NCBI GenBank assembly: GCA_028023455.1
Contig: JAQFVV010000253.1
Span: 378,969 to 442,968 of the forward strand
Length of the DNA: 64,000 nt
Origin: Epiperipatus broadwayi
Taxonomy: Eukaryota; Onychophora; Udeonychophora; Euonychophora; Peripatidae
Direction: 5' to 3'
The translations under genes were made by a program, and so were the position numbers. The notes below the pieces were generated by a model. It did not search any database. It worked only from the letters and a program-made list of their open reading frames with translations, and was not told the origin of the DNA. Shown here piece by piece: positions 1-11,989 of this stretch (its first letter is position 1; the number at the start of each line of letters is the position of its first letter).

Positions 1-199
1 ATAATTAAACTGTGCACTTAAATTTTGTAGATTTCATAGGGTTTTATCATTGTTAAATTGTTTTATTGTTAATAAATGTTATATTTTATTGTTAAGTCTT
101 GTTTTAGAATTTCAATGGAATATTCTTCGCAAATTATTTACCCAGAAATCTAAACATTGTATAATTCATGATGCAATTTATATTTTACTATGATTACTT

Positions 200-2770
200 A
201 AGGTCACTCATTGTCAGCCATTATCAATCCACTGCAAAATGAAGATTTCTCCAAGTTCAATCCATTTCTCCAATATCAGCCTCTTTTGTCCACATCACTG
301 TGGTACACTTCCAACCATCTATTTAGTCCCTTTCTGGATCTTTTAGAATCTCTTGGAATCCAGTTTAAGAATTCAATTTTCATCTATTATCATCTTTTCT
401 AACAATATGTCTAGCCCACCTTCACTCCAGTCTTCCAATTCTTTCAATGATGTCAGTAATACATGATTGTTCTCTTATTCATATATTGCATTTCCAACCT
501 CTTGTTATTACTCATAACATATATCTCTCCATACTTTTTTGAGTGATCTGAAGTTTCTGTATTGCTCTTCTATTAAGTGTCCATGTCTCAGATCCATAAG
601 TAAGAACTGGTACCACATGTTTATTAAATTCCTTTTTTTTTTTCAAACACATAGGCATATTTCCTTTTAATATTAATTATTTCTATTAAAAGCGCTCTAA
701 TCAAGTTTAATTCTATGGTTAATTTCTTCCATTATGTTCCCACCTATAGTAATAATCAGACCAGGGTATTTGTTAACTTCTTCTAACTCATCATAATCAA
801 TCATTATTTTCTCCTTTTACATAAATCCATTGAACATTACTTCAGTCTTTTTAACTCATCATAATCAATTATTATTTTCTTCTTTTAAATAAATCCACTG
901 AACATTACTTTAGTCTTTTTAACATTTACCTTTAGTCCTACTTTCTTGCTTTCATCTGATAACTTTTGCAATAATTCCTAAAGCTCTGAAACATTATTTG
1001 CAAAAACAACTACATCATCTGCAAAATATAAATTTTTTAAATAATCTCCATTTACTTTTACTCTTTTAGCTTCTCATTTTAATCCATAAAATACTTCCTG
1101 CAGCACTGTTGTAAAGTGTTTTGAAGATATGGAGTCATCCTGTCTTACATCTTCTCAATGTTAATCTTCCTAGTATCATTATGTAATCTAATTGTTGCTG
1201 TTACATTTTTATAAATATTCTTCAGAATATGACAATATCCTGGGTTTATACATTGATGATAGAATGTTTTAAACACTAAAAAATGATTATAGAATCAAAT
1301 GCATTTTCATAAACTACAAATCCAAAGAATAATGGCAAATATATTCATTGGTCCTTTCTATAACTTCTCTCAGCTTTTTTCTTATAAATTTAATTGCATG
1401 GCTTCATTTAAAATCCTGGGCAATTTAGAAGATCATAATAGATGTAGGAGGTATTTGTTCTTTATTAATATATAATCCTTGATAGAAATATTCTATCCAT
1501 TTCATGATGTCATCTCTGTTTTTAGTAATAGTATCAGCAAAAGCTGGTACTATTACAGATATAAATTTCCTACCAGTGCCAAAATGTTGTTTTATACTGT
1601 TGAGATTTTTATTTTCGTTTTCGTTGTTAGTTCACAATTATACTTTCTTATATCATTATCAATTCTTTTTCACATCATTTTACAAAATTCGAGATATTCA
1701 ATTCTTCTTAATATATCATTTTTATATATCTTTATATTCCTTTTTTTCATAAATTCTCTAGTCTCAGTAGAAATTTTATTGATCAATTGCTGCTTTTTTC
1801 TACCAGCTATCTTTGTTGCAGTTTTTAAAAGTGTATCAGTTATTTTCCTGTTAATTTCATTCAAATCTGAATCATGTTCAAAAATCTATTAATACTTGAA
1901 AACAATTTGCAAGTTCTAATTCAAATTCATTAGAATGTTTCTAAAGATTAGAAATATCACTTGTAAATATTGTTTTTCTTAATAATTTTTATTTCTCTAG
2001 TTTTGCATTAACACATATCTTACATCTTACTAATCGATAATCATTTCTTGTGTTCAATTATTAAGGACCTTATAATCTTGAAATATGTATGTTTTGTTAG
2101 TCAAATTATAATCCAATTCTGCTTTACCTTCATTTGAATGTTTCTTTGTCCATTTCCTTTTAACTGTTTTCACAAAAAAAAAAATCATAATATATATATT
2201 TTTTCTTTTTCTGCAAATTTCACAGGTAGTTTACCAATTCTAGAATTAAAATCTCCCATAATAATATTAAAATATTGTTTAGTCTGATCAAAAGCATTTT
2301 ATACATCCATATAAAAATCTACTACTTCATCTCTATAAGAATTTGTTGGCACATAAATCTGAATTGTCTGACTTTGGTATCTGCCATTAATTTGAATAAC
2401 TAATCTTGTTACTCTGTCTAATACACCATCAATCTCTACAATGTTGATCTTCCACTTTTTATTTCTAATGACTCTTACCCCACTTGTACTTCCAATATTT
2501 GTGCCTTTGTCCATTTTTTAAATCAACTGTCCCTTCACCTTTTCATCTAACTTCATAAAGCCCAACAATGTTCCATTTTATATGAGACAATTCTTTTCCC
2601 ATTTCTTGCAATTTTCTTCTCTTGAAAATGTTCTGCAGTTGTAAGTATCTAAATAAAAAGTAATCATCAAATGGCAGCCTGGGTTTGCAATCAGGGTATT
2701 TTAGTATCCTCTGTCTTTAGCCACTAACTTCTGTCTTGGCTGGTGATTTTACAGTCTCCTGGGAATAAGG
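200..2770 (-). pseudogene. decayed RTE-clade LINE (endonuclease to RT), copy 1
   Basis: Read on the minus strand, the 5' part (about 2770-2250) resembles an RTE endonuclease. It contains a G-L-x-E-V-R-like active-site stretch near 2550 and, at 2514-2299, GVRVIRNKKWKINIVEIDGV with a downstream YVPTNSYRDEVVDFY. Near 1055-1000 the RT catalytic box reads FADDVVVFANN. The 3' end, ATTATCAATCCACTG near 220-235, is shared with the copies at 16.7 and 23.0 kb. Many stops and frameshifts break the frame. No intact ORF remains. Confidence 0.85.
788..915 (-). repeat. tandem duplication of about 65 bp inside RTE copy 1
   Basis: Two adjacent near-identical units start near CTCATCATAATCAAT at about 788 and 853 and end at CTTTTTAAC. 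The RTE copy at 17.3 kb has the segment only once, so the duplication is private to this copy. Confidence 0.75.
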
Positions 2771-2972
2771 GCTATGATTTATTTTTGTCTGTCATGATTG
2801 TATATATCTTTTAGATAAAAAATTTCCATTCACACACATTCATTCTGCCTTATCGGGCAACTGAAAAGAAAGACCATAGTGTTTCTTGATCTTAAACTTA
2901 GAAATAAAAAGCCAATAAACTCACCATTTTGGCTAATGTATGTTGGTGTGCAGCCCATCCATGTTTATATAC

Positions 2973-3205
<233 letters not shown>

Positions 3206-3294
3206 ATCATGAAGCAAACAATAAATGTATAATACAGTGAGATAAATTCCATACAAGAAAAATCTTGTGTGAGGAATTTAAATGTAACAACTAA

Positions 3295-4005
3295 AAACAC
3301 TAATAAAATACAAAAAAAAAAAAAGTATAAATATAACAAAATATTAAAATCACACAGATATTGCATTTGGCAATTCAATCACAGTAATAAATAATTACAT
3401 CATAACATATAATATAAACAAAAAAAAATAAATAAAAATAAAATAAAACTAATGCTTAGCATAATATAACCAGTGCCATAAATGCTTTTTAAAAATCAAA
3501 TAAGATAGTGTTCATTAAATTCACAGAACAATCTCTTATAAATACATATTAAATAATTTAGGACCATTATAACTAAATTGCTTCCTACTGGATGTTTTAA
3601 GAAAATTATGTAAAGCTAACTGATATTTAGTAGATAAACGAGTATTTACTAAAAAACACTAATAAAATACAAATATATATATATATATAACATAAAATAT
3701 TAAAATTATACACAGATTACATTTGGAAATTCAATAACAGTAGTAAATAATTACAACATAACATACAGTATAAACAAAAATAAAATAAAATAAACAAAAT
3801 AAAACTAATGCTTAGCATAATATAACCAGTGCCATAAATGCTTTTTAAAAATCAAATAACTAGTGCTCATTAAATTCACAGAACAATCTCTTATAAACAT
3901 ATTAAATAATTTAGGACCATTATAACTAAATTGCTTCCTACTAGATGTTTTAAGAAAATTAGGTAAAGCTAGTTGATATTTAGTAGATAAACGAGTATTT
4001 ACAAC
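3295..4005 (-). repeat. tandem duplication of the LINE 3' end (about 355 bp units)
   Basis: The units 3295-3650 and 3651-4005 run in parallel. Both contain CTAATGCTTAGCATAATATA, the stop region, and the AATTTAGGACCATTATAACT stretch, up to AAACGAGTATTTAC. They differ by scattered substitutions and A-run lengths. The outer unit is a 5'-truncated copy of the RT C-terminus joined head-to-tail to the longer copy. Confidence 0.88.
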
Positions 4006-5376
4006 AGAAGATTTAGTATCTAAATGAAGTTTCCTACAATAAATATCAAGAATCACTCTATATTTATACAAATGGAAAACATCTAGTATATTAAAAGTGG
4101 CATAAATATCTTTAACAGATGTGGCACGTGATCTACCAAAAATGATACGCATTGTATAATTCTGTAAAACAGACAATGTAGTCATTGCAAAAGTAGAACA
4201 GTTCCCCCAAACTGATATATTATAACATAATAAGCTTTGATAAGAAGAAATATATAAAGTAATCAAAGCTGACCGAGGAAAAAATTTAGATAAGTAGAAA
4301 AACATATAATTTAATTTACGTAAACGAGAACAAAGGAAGTCAATATGGTTTGACCAAAATAGTCTGGAGTCAATAAAAACACCTAGATAGCAAATATTAT
4401 CAACAAAAGAAATGTTAGCACAAGTATAAGTGCTATTACAATGCCAAAAATACTTATTACAAATAGTAATGTTAAGCGAATGAATATTTGACCTATAAGA
4501 AAAATTAATAGCTTTTGTTTTACTCAGATTAATTGATAAATTATTAAATGCTAACCATTTACTAATTAGGATTAAATCATCATTAATTATTTTTTCAACA
4601 AAATTATATGAAACTGCAGCATAAGATAAAGCAATATCATCTGCAAAACCATAAATCTTAGATTCTAAAGGTAAAGAAAATAAATCATTTATATAAATTA
4701 TAAATAAAATGGGACCCAAAACTGAACCTTGTGGTACACCATGGTTAACTGTTATAAAAGAGCTTACAACACCAGAAATATTTGTTGCTTGTTTTCTATC
4801 CTTTAAGTAACTCGCAAACCATGAAATGAATCCACCACGAAAACCATATGAATATAAACGCTTAAGTAAAATTTTGTGAGATACAGAGTCAAATGCCTTA
4901 GACAAGTCTAAATAAATAGCAACAGTTTTAAAATCCTTATCTAGTGAAGTTGTCAAATTGTTTACATGACTATAGAAAGTGTCCAAGGTACTTCTACCAG
5001 AAATAAATCCATATTGATGTTCATATAAAATATTATTTTTAGATAAAAATGACATCATTTTCTCTTTATCCACCATCTCTAACAATTTGGATATTACAGA
5101 TATAATAGATATTGGTCTATAATTGTCAAGCTGTACAGGATCACCCTTTTTAAAAACAGGTGTAATAAAACCAACCTTCAAACAAGTAGGAAACAAACCA
5201 ACATTTAAGGAAAGATTAAACAAATAAACAAGAACAGGTATGAAAGCTGACTTATTTTCCTTAAGAATCTTTGGTGTTAACTTATCTAGATCAGTTGAAT
5301 GAACATTCTTTAAGAGATCAATTTTACCAGACAAATCCAAATCAGTAACATCTGTACACAAAAAGAATTTACACAA
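3805..5376 (-). pseudogene. LINE ORF2 C-terminal part: reverse transcriptase
   Basis: This 523-residue frame has the full finger-palm series of a non-LTR reverse transcriptase. It shows NYRPISIISVISKLLE, QYGFISGRST, AIYLDLSKAFDSVSH, GVPQGSVLGPILFIIYINDL, YGFADDIAL (catalytic FADD), NLSINLSKTK and YLGVFIDSRLFWSNHI, with a C-terminal domain ending at TAA near 3805. RT synthesises element cDNA at the nicked target. No stop interrupts it, so this is among the best-preserved element frames in the window. It is fused in origin to the 6632-5310 endonuclease frame. The nearest relatives are Jockey/CR1-group elements. Confidence 0.93.
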
Positions 5377-6632
5377 GAATCAGCAAAAGACAATTCTTGT
5401 ACTGGTGTTCTATCTATTGATAGATCTGAAAAAAAATTATTAAACAAGTCAGCAACACATTTTTCATTATTTTCTACTTCAATCAAATTATCATTGTGTT
5501 TTATAAATTTAAGTTGATTTGACAAAGGTTTCTTTACAAGAGAATTTATCAACTTCCATTTCAAAGAAATATTTTTATCATTAAAATATTTTTGATAATA
5601 TTGAAATTTTAATTTCCGAATATCAGATTTAATCTCAGTATTTAATTTCCTCAAAGTCAACAAATCTCCACCCAAACATTTTAAATGATTTTTTTGATTA
5701 ATTTTTCCAATCAAATCATTCGTTATCCAGGCTGAGCGCTTGCGGTTTTTGCTAGTCAATTTAAAACTAACCATAGATTTTGCAATTAAAGATTTACAAA
5801 TATCTTGAAATTTTAAAAATGCTGAATCAACATCATGCAGAGCAAAAACATAATCCCAATTCTGATCAGATAATAACATTTTTAGTTTATTATGTGATAA
5901 CTTATTAATATATAAATGAGTATTTACATGTGGTCTACAATTTAATAACCTCAACACAGTTGCAAAATGATACGAAATAAAAATATTTTGTACAGACGAT
6001 TCATAACTTTGATTCTGGTTTAATCTGACAAATATATGATCCAAAATTGATTGACAAGATTTCGTAATACGAGTAGGTGAAAAAATAGCTTGATTAAAAC
6101 CATAACTATAAAGCAAATTCAAATATCGTACGGTAGGCCCATGTAGATTATTACATAAATCTATATTTAAATCTCCCATAAGAATTACTGAAGTAGTATG
6201 TAAATCAGACAATAACACATCAAGTTCAGCTATAAAATCCAAAATGATACTTGTGCACGATCTATATAAAGCAACAATAGTTAATACAAAACAAGGTAAA
6301 TTCAGATGAATCAAAACGCATTCTGCAGAGGCAAGAAATGGATTATGATACGTAAATTTAATGTTTTCTTTCACAAAAACTAATACACCACCTGAACGTG
6401 AAGACGCACGAGGAGAAAGAATATTTGAGTAGCCATCCAGAACATATAAATGCTGTTCTTCAATGGAAATCCAAGATTCAGTTAAAATTATCACATCATA
6501 AAAACCGGCAGGAAAATCATTTAAATACACAACAAATTCATCGAAATTAGATCTAACACTTCGTATATTCATATGAAAAACATTTAAATTAGACAAAGTT
6601 TCATCATGAGGATAAAATGCATCAAGCTTCAC
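5310..6632 (-). pseudogene. LINE ORF2 N-terminal part: APE endonuclease
   Basis: The 440-residue frame carries the apurinic-type endonuclease that nicks target DNA. It starts with FHMNIRSVRSNFDEFVVYL (family N-I-R-S) and continues with ILTESWIS (catalytic Glu), RSGGVLVFV, MGDLNIDL (catalytic Asp) and PTRIT...LDHIFV. The final SDH catalytic triad reads SYH (in FISYHFATV), so the Asp is lost and cleavage should be impaired. The frame ends at a shift near 5365, inside a run of A. The protein continues in the 5376-3805 frame. Overlap of the two frames across CVNSFC / CKFFLC shows this is one broken ORF2. Confidence 0.9.
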
Positions 6633-6707
6633 TTTAGGAAATAAATTTCAAAACGCTGACAACTCAGATTCATTTTTAATCAAAACACACGGAGAATTTA
6701 AATCATT

Positions 6708-7542
6708 TCAAATATAAACCAATCCATTACGTATAAAAGCCATACCTTTACGTTCACGCATTTTTTGCTTAGCCTTCCATAACAGCTGTCTAATGTGTGG
6801 AGTTATACGTTGATTAATATATACACGCTGACTAGATTCCATTAACAAAAAATCAGAAACCGATTTAATAACATTTCTCTTCAATAAAAATGATTTAGCT
6901 AAATTTCGCGAAGCAAAACGAGTAACAATAAAACCTGCTATATTATTAGATTTAGATTTTGTCCGATAAACATTCTCAATACATTTAGTAGTAAAGTTTT
7001 CAATTTCAAGTTTTTCCACCAACTTCGTTACAATTAAAGATAAATTTTCATTTTCACAAAAGGGAACACCTTGTATTTCAATTTCACAATCCAACCGTAA
7101 ACGTTCCATAGAGTCAATTTTTTCCTTTAACAAAGTGATTTCGTTTTCACAAGAATCATACATATTTGACAATCGTAGTAAATTATCATTATTTTTATCA
7201 ACTTTACCCCGCAAAAAATCCACGTCAACCTGAAGCTTCGCAACCGTAATCGTAAGATCTGAAATTGCCGTATGTATAACCGGAAGTAATTTTAATTTTT
7301 CCAAAATATCACTTAAAATCAAGTTCGAAGAATCACTATTATTTACCATAACAGAACCATCACTATCAGGTGGAATTCTACAAACATTACATCTCCATTC
7401 CTGCTTTTTTTAAAGACATTCGTCTATAGGTAGCCTCTCCTAACGTTGAGCACGTGTAATGAAAACTGGTGCTACAGCCCATATACGAAACAAAATTTCC
7501 ATTTTTTGGTAGTAAATCATGACAAATCTTGCAGAAAGACAT
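6708..7542 (-). pseudogene. LINE ORF1: PHD-like finger plus coiled coil, frameshifted
   Basis: Starting at the ATG at 7542, the protein begins MSFCKICHDLLPKNGNF, continues with GCSTSFHYTC, and after a one-base shift in an A-run near 7410 reads WRCNVCRIPPDSDGSVM. This gives the C-x2-C ... H-x2-C ... W-x-C-x2-C spacing of a PHD-type zinc finger. The next frame (7349-6708, 213 residues) has a heptad-rich coiled coil (about residues 30-90) and then EIQGVPFCENENL. That E-x-x-G-V-P-x-x-E-N pattern is typical of LINE ORF1 RNA-binding domains. ORF1 proteins bind element RNA as oligomers and accompany it to the target. The only clear break is the homopolymer shift. Confidence 0.8.
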
Positions 7543-7656
7543 TTTACAAGCAAATCCAATTAAATCCTATTTTACTGAACACAATAAAAATTAATATTTA
7601 TAAATAAAAGCAAGAGAGAAAAAATTGAACACGTCTTTAATCTAGAACACCGGAAG

Positions 7657-7769
<113 letters not shown>

Positions 7770-7860
7770 TGCAACAACAAGAACATATGGAATAGACTTT
7801 AGGAGTTTGATCTTCTCACTTCCTTTAAGGCCTACAAGAGGAATCACAGGATCTTCTTTC

Positions 7861-8237
7861 AGTTAAAAGCAAACTCCTGTCTGCAACCAATTCTAGTTAT
7901 ATTCACATAAATTAAAGCAATAAATCTCTAAGTTATAATGATTTACAGATACTGAAAATGCATCTAAGGAATAAAATATTTATTCTTTTCTTAAGATTTT
8001 ACTGATACTATAATTTAACTTCAATTATTTAAAATAAGACTGCTCTTATTATAAAATATTATCAGCTTCATTTTAAAAAAATTGGTTTAAGTTGTTAATA
8101 GAATAGTCTAAATGTCCACAACATCCGTTTTTCACTCTTGGTAGTCAAATGTTATCCAAGGAAATTGTCATATTATTCAAAATGAAGAGTTTTATGCATC
8201 TTATTTTAATTAAAAATATTTTTCTATTAAATTGCAT
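7861..8237. other. no feature seen
   Basis: A+T-rich DNA without coding signals or recognisable repeats. Confidence 0.5.
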
Positions 8238-8283
8238 CATCATATCATCACCACCATCATCATCATCAACATCATCATCATCA

Positions 8284-8358
<75 letters not shown>
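8238..8358. repeat. compound microsatellite (CAT)n-(TTA)n-(TTG)n
   Basis: Three abutting trinucleotide blocks: CAT/CAC units to about 8286, TTA units to about 8328, TTG units to about 8358. Confidence 0.95.
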
Positions 8359-8359
<1 letters not shown>

Positions 8360-9008
8360 ATAGTAGATAGACATTATCTCTGGGGTAAGTGTATATCTAC
8401 TCACACCTTTCAATAGGATACCATTCATTTGATTAGCTACTTATAAGTAAAATCAAAGAGTGAGAAATCTAATATTAAGAATATTTATAATGAACCCTGA
8501 GATCTTAATATCATAATTCAATAAGAAGAAGAAACTATATTTTATGTAAAAGAAATTATTGTGAAAAGAAAGCAAATTGGCACAAATAGACAAATAAGAT
8601 TTAAAGAACATGATTACTTTTATCTAAATCCTGTTTGTGGATCTGATTATGGCAATAAGATGTTGGACTAGTAGCTGTGAGGTATATGATTCTATAGTGG
8701 AGTGGGGGGTACACAATTTTATTATGAGGAAGTGATTATATTATAACCTATCTCTGTGGTATTATGCTGTAAATATTGAGATCTTTGTAGTTTATAAGAG
8801 TGAGTTGAGCATTGTCCTCTTAAAATTTATCTTTAATTATAATTAGAGTACTTACAATGTTTAATAAATATTATCATTGTTATTATTAGCCACATGGCTC
8901 TTTTTATTATTGGCATAGATCATATTAACAGATAACCCTGAGTTTAGCCTGATGGTTGTTATTGGTTTTTTGTCTCCATCATTCTCTTTTGATGTTATAA
9001 TATCTTCA

Positions 9009-9150
9009 TGCTACATTTACTAATTACACCAATATATCCAATCCATTAACCCAATTTAACTACGAAACAAATAACCTAAGATTAACCCTCCCTTAATTTA
9101 ACTAATATAACTTTACAAATCTACGCAGGCTCGACTTAAATTTAACATTT
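9009..9150 (-). repeat. dispersed repeat, inverted match to 29310-29452
   Basis: On the minus strand this reads GTTAAATTTAAGTCGAGC, then AAGGGAGGGTTAATCTTAGG, GTTTCGTAGTTAAATTGG and ATGGATTGGATATATTGG. The plus strand at 29310-29452 follows the same order with point differences. No ORF or terminal repeat identifies the family. Confidence 0.8.
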
Positions 9151-9169
9151 ATTAAAAGTTGTTAACAAA

Positions 9170-10055
9170 AAAAAAATCATAATAAAAACTTAAAAGAATG
9201 AAAAAAATAACTTAATGGAAATGATTTTAAAAAAATACATCAAATAAAATTAATTATTAATAATAATTTATGTTGGTCAGATAGGATTCTATTTCTATTA
9301 AATACTGAAAAGGTTTTGGAATTAAAGTTCTTACTGTTTTGAAAATGTTCATTAGTTATATAGTTCTTACTGTATTAAAGTTCATCCATAACAGTTGCTT
9401 GCAGTTTGGGATCCAGTGTTAATTCCCCCAATGTCCTGTGGTCTAATTATAGGAAAACGATTGGTCCTCTTTTCCTTTTTTTGTCTTATTTTTAGAAAAA
9501 CTGAAGAAATTGAAAGTGCATCTTTCAATCCCTTCTCCTTCACTTTTCCCCACACTAACACATATAGAACATCTCTTCTTTCACATCTCTTTCTTTATTT
9601 TTTTATTTCCAAACTTTTCCTTTTATAATAAACTTTTGGATCGAGTGGACATTACATCATGACGATGATGATCCTTTCATTGAGGTCTGTTTCCTGAGGG
9701 ATTTCTTTTATTGGCTATTAGTTTCTATTGTTTTTTCTCTCCTATCTGACCTTTAATTATATATTTTGAGATCCCAAAGACTAGTTCACTTGGACTAATT
9801 AAAATAATCATTTCCGTTTTAACAATAAATTAATTAAATTTGTACATTCTTAAAGATATATTTTTACCTTTACATCTTTTAAGTTTTTGTTGAAAATTTA
9901 GTCTTAAAACCTTTTCTTTTTTTTTTTAAATAAAGTTTTCTTTTAATAATTTTTCATCATCAATATATATATAAAGTGTAGATGACTTTTAAATTCAATT
10001 TTTGATTCCTAAAAAAAGTTTTTATCTGTGAACTTTATTTTTAATTTTATTTATA
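9170..10055. other. no feature seen
   Basis: A+T-rich, with homopolymer runs and a short (TA)n at 10065-10083. An open stretch at 9395-9628 has no recognisable motif. Confidence 0.45.
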
Positions 10056-10059
10056 TTTT

Positions 10060-10610
10060 CGTTACATATATATATATATATAAAGAGCTGCCAATAGTTC
10101 TAACAAACTTTTTATTTTTTATGATATATGCTCAAGAAAAAGCTCAAATCATCTTTATCTAGGGTTGTCCCCACCCAGACCAGTTTTAAGCTATGGTTCT
10201 CTTCAATGATGAGCTAGAACACCAGATTCAAAAACTAACTCAAGATAAACAACTATCTAAAGTCAACTCTTAAGAAGAAGATCTGAAATTTTAGACATCT
10301 ACAGTCTTTAAATTCAGCTCTCAATTGTCTGAAATTAATTTAGAAATCCATAATTTAATGGGCTTGCAATTTAATTTAGCCAAAGCCCCAACAGTAAAAA
10401 AAATGTACAAAATCATTTATATGCACGACTGAAGAAGCGTACAAACTTGTCTGGGGATGGCAAATTCTAGATAAAGATGATTTGAATGCTTTCTCTATAG
10501 CATTTATCATAAAAAAATAAGCTTTGTTTAGACTATTGGCGTGCTTTTTATATTACATATGTATAGATGCAAGCTATATAAGTCATGTGACATATAACTA
10601 TTTTGTTATT
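10060..10610. repeat. foldback repeat, family C
   Basis: The left end (AGAGCTGCCAATAGTTCTAA, with ATTTTTTATGATATATGC) is matched in reverse at the right end (GCATTTATCATAAAAAAATA, with GACTATTGGCGTGC). Inner blocks such as ATCTTTATCTAGGGTTGTCC are mirrored by ATTCTAGATAAAGATGATTT. The same family recurs at 21836-22222 and partly at 22240-22500. The left arm carries a hammerhead-like core and the right arm a shorter one at 10432. Confidence 0.8.
10170..10210 (-). ncRNA. degenerate hammerhead motif, family C
   Basis: The minus strand reads TTGAAGA (10206-10200; C3 is T), stem II GAACCATAGCTT, AAAA (G12 is A), a 2-bp stem III (ACTGGT) and C then TGGGTGGGG. It lines up with the better copies at 22.0 and 22.45 kb. 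It is probably inactive. Confidence 0.5.
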
Positions 10611-10619
10611 ATTATATAT

Positions 10620-11400
10620 TGTGACCACCTTGCTCCATGGCTTACCTTAGCTAACATTTCTATATTTACTTGATTTTTTTTTAAAAAAATAGTTAACTGA
10701 TAAGTAAATAAAAAAAAAAATAATTTTGATGTATATAATACTTTAGTACAGCCCGATGAAGTAGACATTTTATCTTATCTAAGCATAATATTTATATTTC
10801 TTTTAATAATTCCAGTTATTATTAAAATAATAGTATTATATTAGCAGAAATAATATTTTAATAGTATAAGAGAGGAGATAGAAATGTAAAATTAATTTAA
10901 AGTCAGCTCTATAAGTTTTAAAATATCAAATAAGAATTTTGCTTAAAGTTATTAAGGTATTTAATATTTAAAATCATTAAATATTTATTTGATAGTTATA
11001 ATAAGTTACAATATTATTTAAAGTAATTAATAAGTTAGGTTAAAGTTTGAAACATCATTTCCTTTATTCATGTATGTGTGGCTTCATGTGATGGAATGTA
11101 TTTTATAATTAATTAAGTAGTTTATTTTGAATTATTTAAACTCTTTAAAAAATTTAAATAAATAATTATAATATTAGTTAAAAAATAAATCTAAGAGTTA
11201 TTAATTTATACAATCCCCATACTTTAAATATCATATGATTTACTCCACATACGCCTATTAAAATCTATAAAAAATTTATTTATTTTATAAAGATTATAAA
11301 TCTCTTGTAAAGTTATTTTAAAAGGAAATTAAAAATGAACATATACGTCGTATATAAAGTATGATGGGTGTAATCATTTAGTGGTGAGGGTTGATAAGAC
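10620..11400. other. no feature seen
   Basis: Very A+T-rich, no coding or repeat signal recognised. Confidence 0.45.
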
Positions 11401-11401
11401 T

Positions 11402-11433
11402 TGAAGCGTAATCTGAATCTCAGATTAACGCTT
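11402..11433. repeat. short perfect hairpin
   Basis: GAAGCGTAATCTGA is followed, after a 3-nt loop, by TCAGATTAACGCTTC. This gives about 14 bp with one bulged A. It could be the core of a small foldback element, but no family was recognised. Confidence 0.65.
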
Positions 11434-11702
11434 CAATATGATTAACATTGGTGATAATTTTTAAAATTTTAAAAGGATCATTTTGACCATTTTTTGTTTT
11501 GTCCTATCTAAAGAGGATAGTGTGTTTTAGTTTTTTGTAATAATTATTGACATTTGATCTTTATAATTTTATTGAATTCATTAGTGTTAATCTTTTTGAA
11601 ACTTTAATAATACTCTCCATGGTAATAGGGTTTTTTATATTAAATGCAGGCATTAATTCTTTGCCAGGTTTAATAATGTGAGATCTTATATTATATATCA
11701 AT

Positions 11703-11972
11703 ATGTGTGTATATATGTGTGAAAGTGTGTTATGTGTGTATGTGTATGTATGTATGTATTATGTGTGTATGTATGTATGCATGTATGTATGTATGTGTAT
11801 ATGTATGTGTGTGTATGTATGTGTGTATTTCTTATGTATGTCTGTCTGTCTTCTTTTCTATCTGTCTCATTATGTCTCTTCTCTCCTGTATAAAGATGTA
11901 TGTATTATGATATTATCGACGTATGTATGTACAGATAGACGTACGGCGGATGTATATGTATGTATGCATATG
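11703..11972. repeat. (ATGT)n / (GT)n-rich microsatellite
   Basis: Imperfect ATGT, GTGT and CTGT units run to about 11850 and resume at 11895-11970. Open frames across it, with Cys-Met-Tyr repeats, are artefacts. Confidence 0.9.
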
Positions 11973-11989
11973 CACATATACTAATACTA

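Noticed and set aside
11703-11984. Cys-Met-Tyr-rich frame resembling a repeat peptide
   Set aside because: It is the translation of an (ATGT)n microsatellite.
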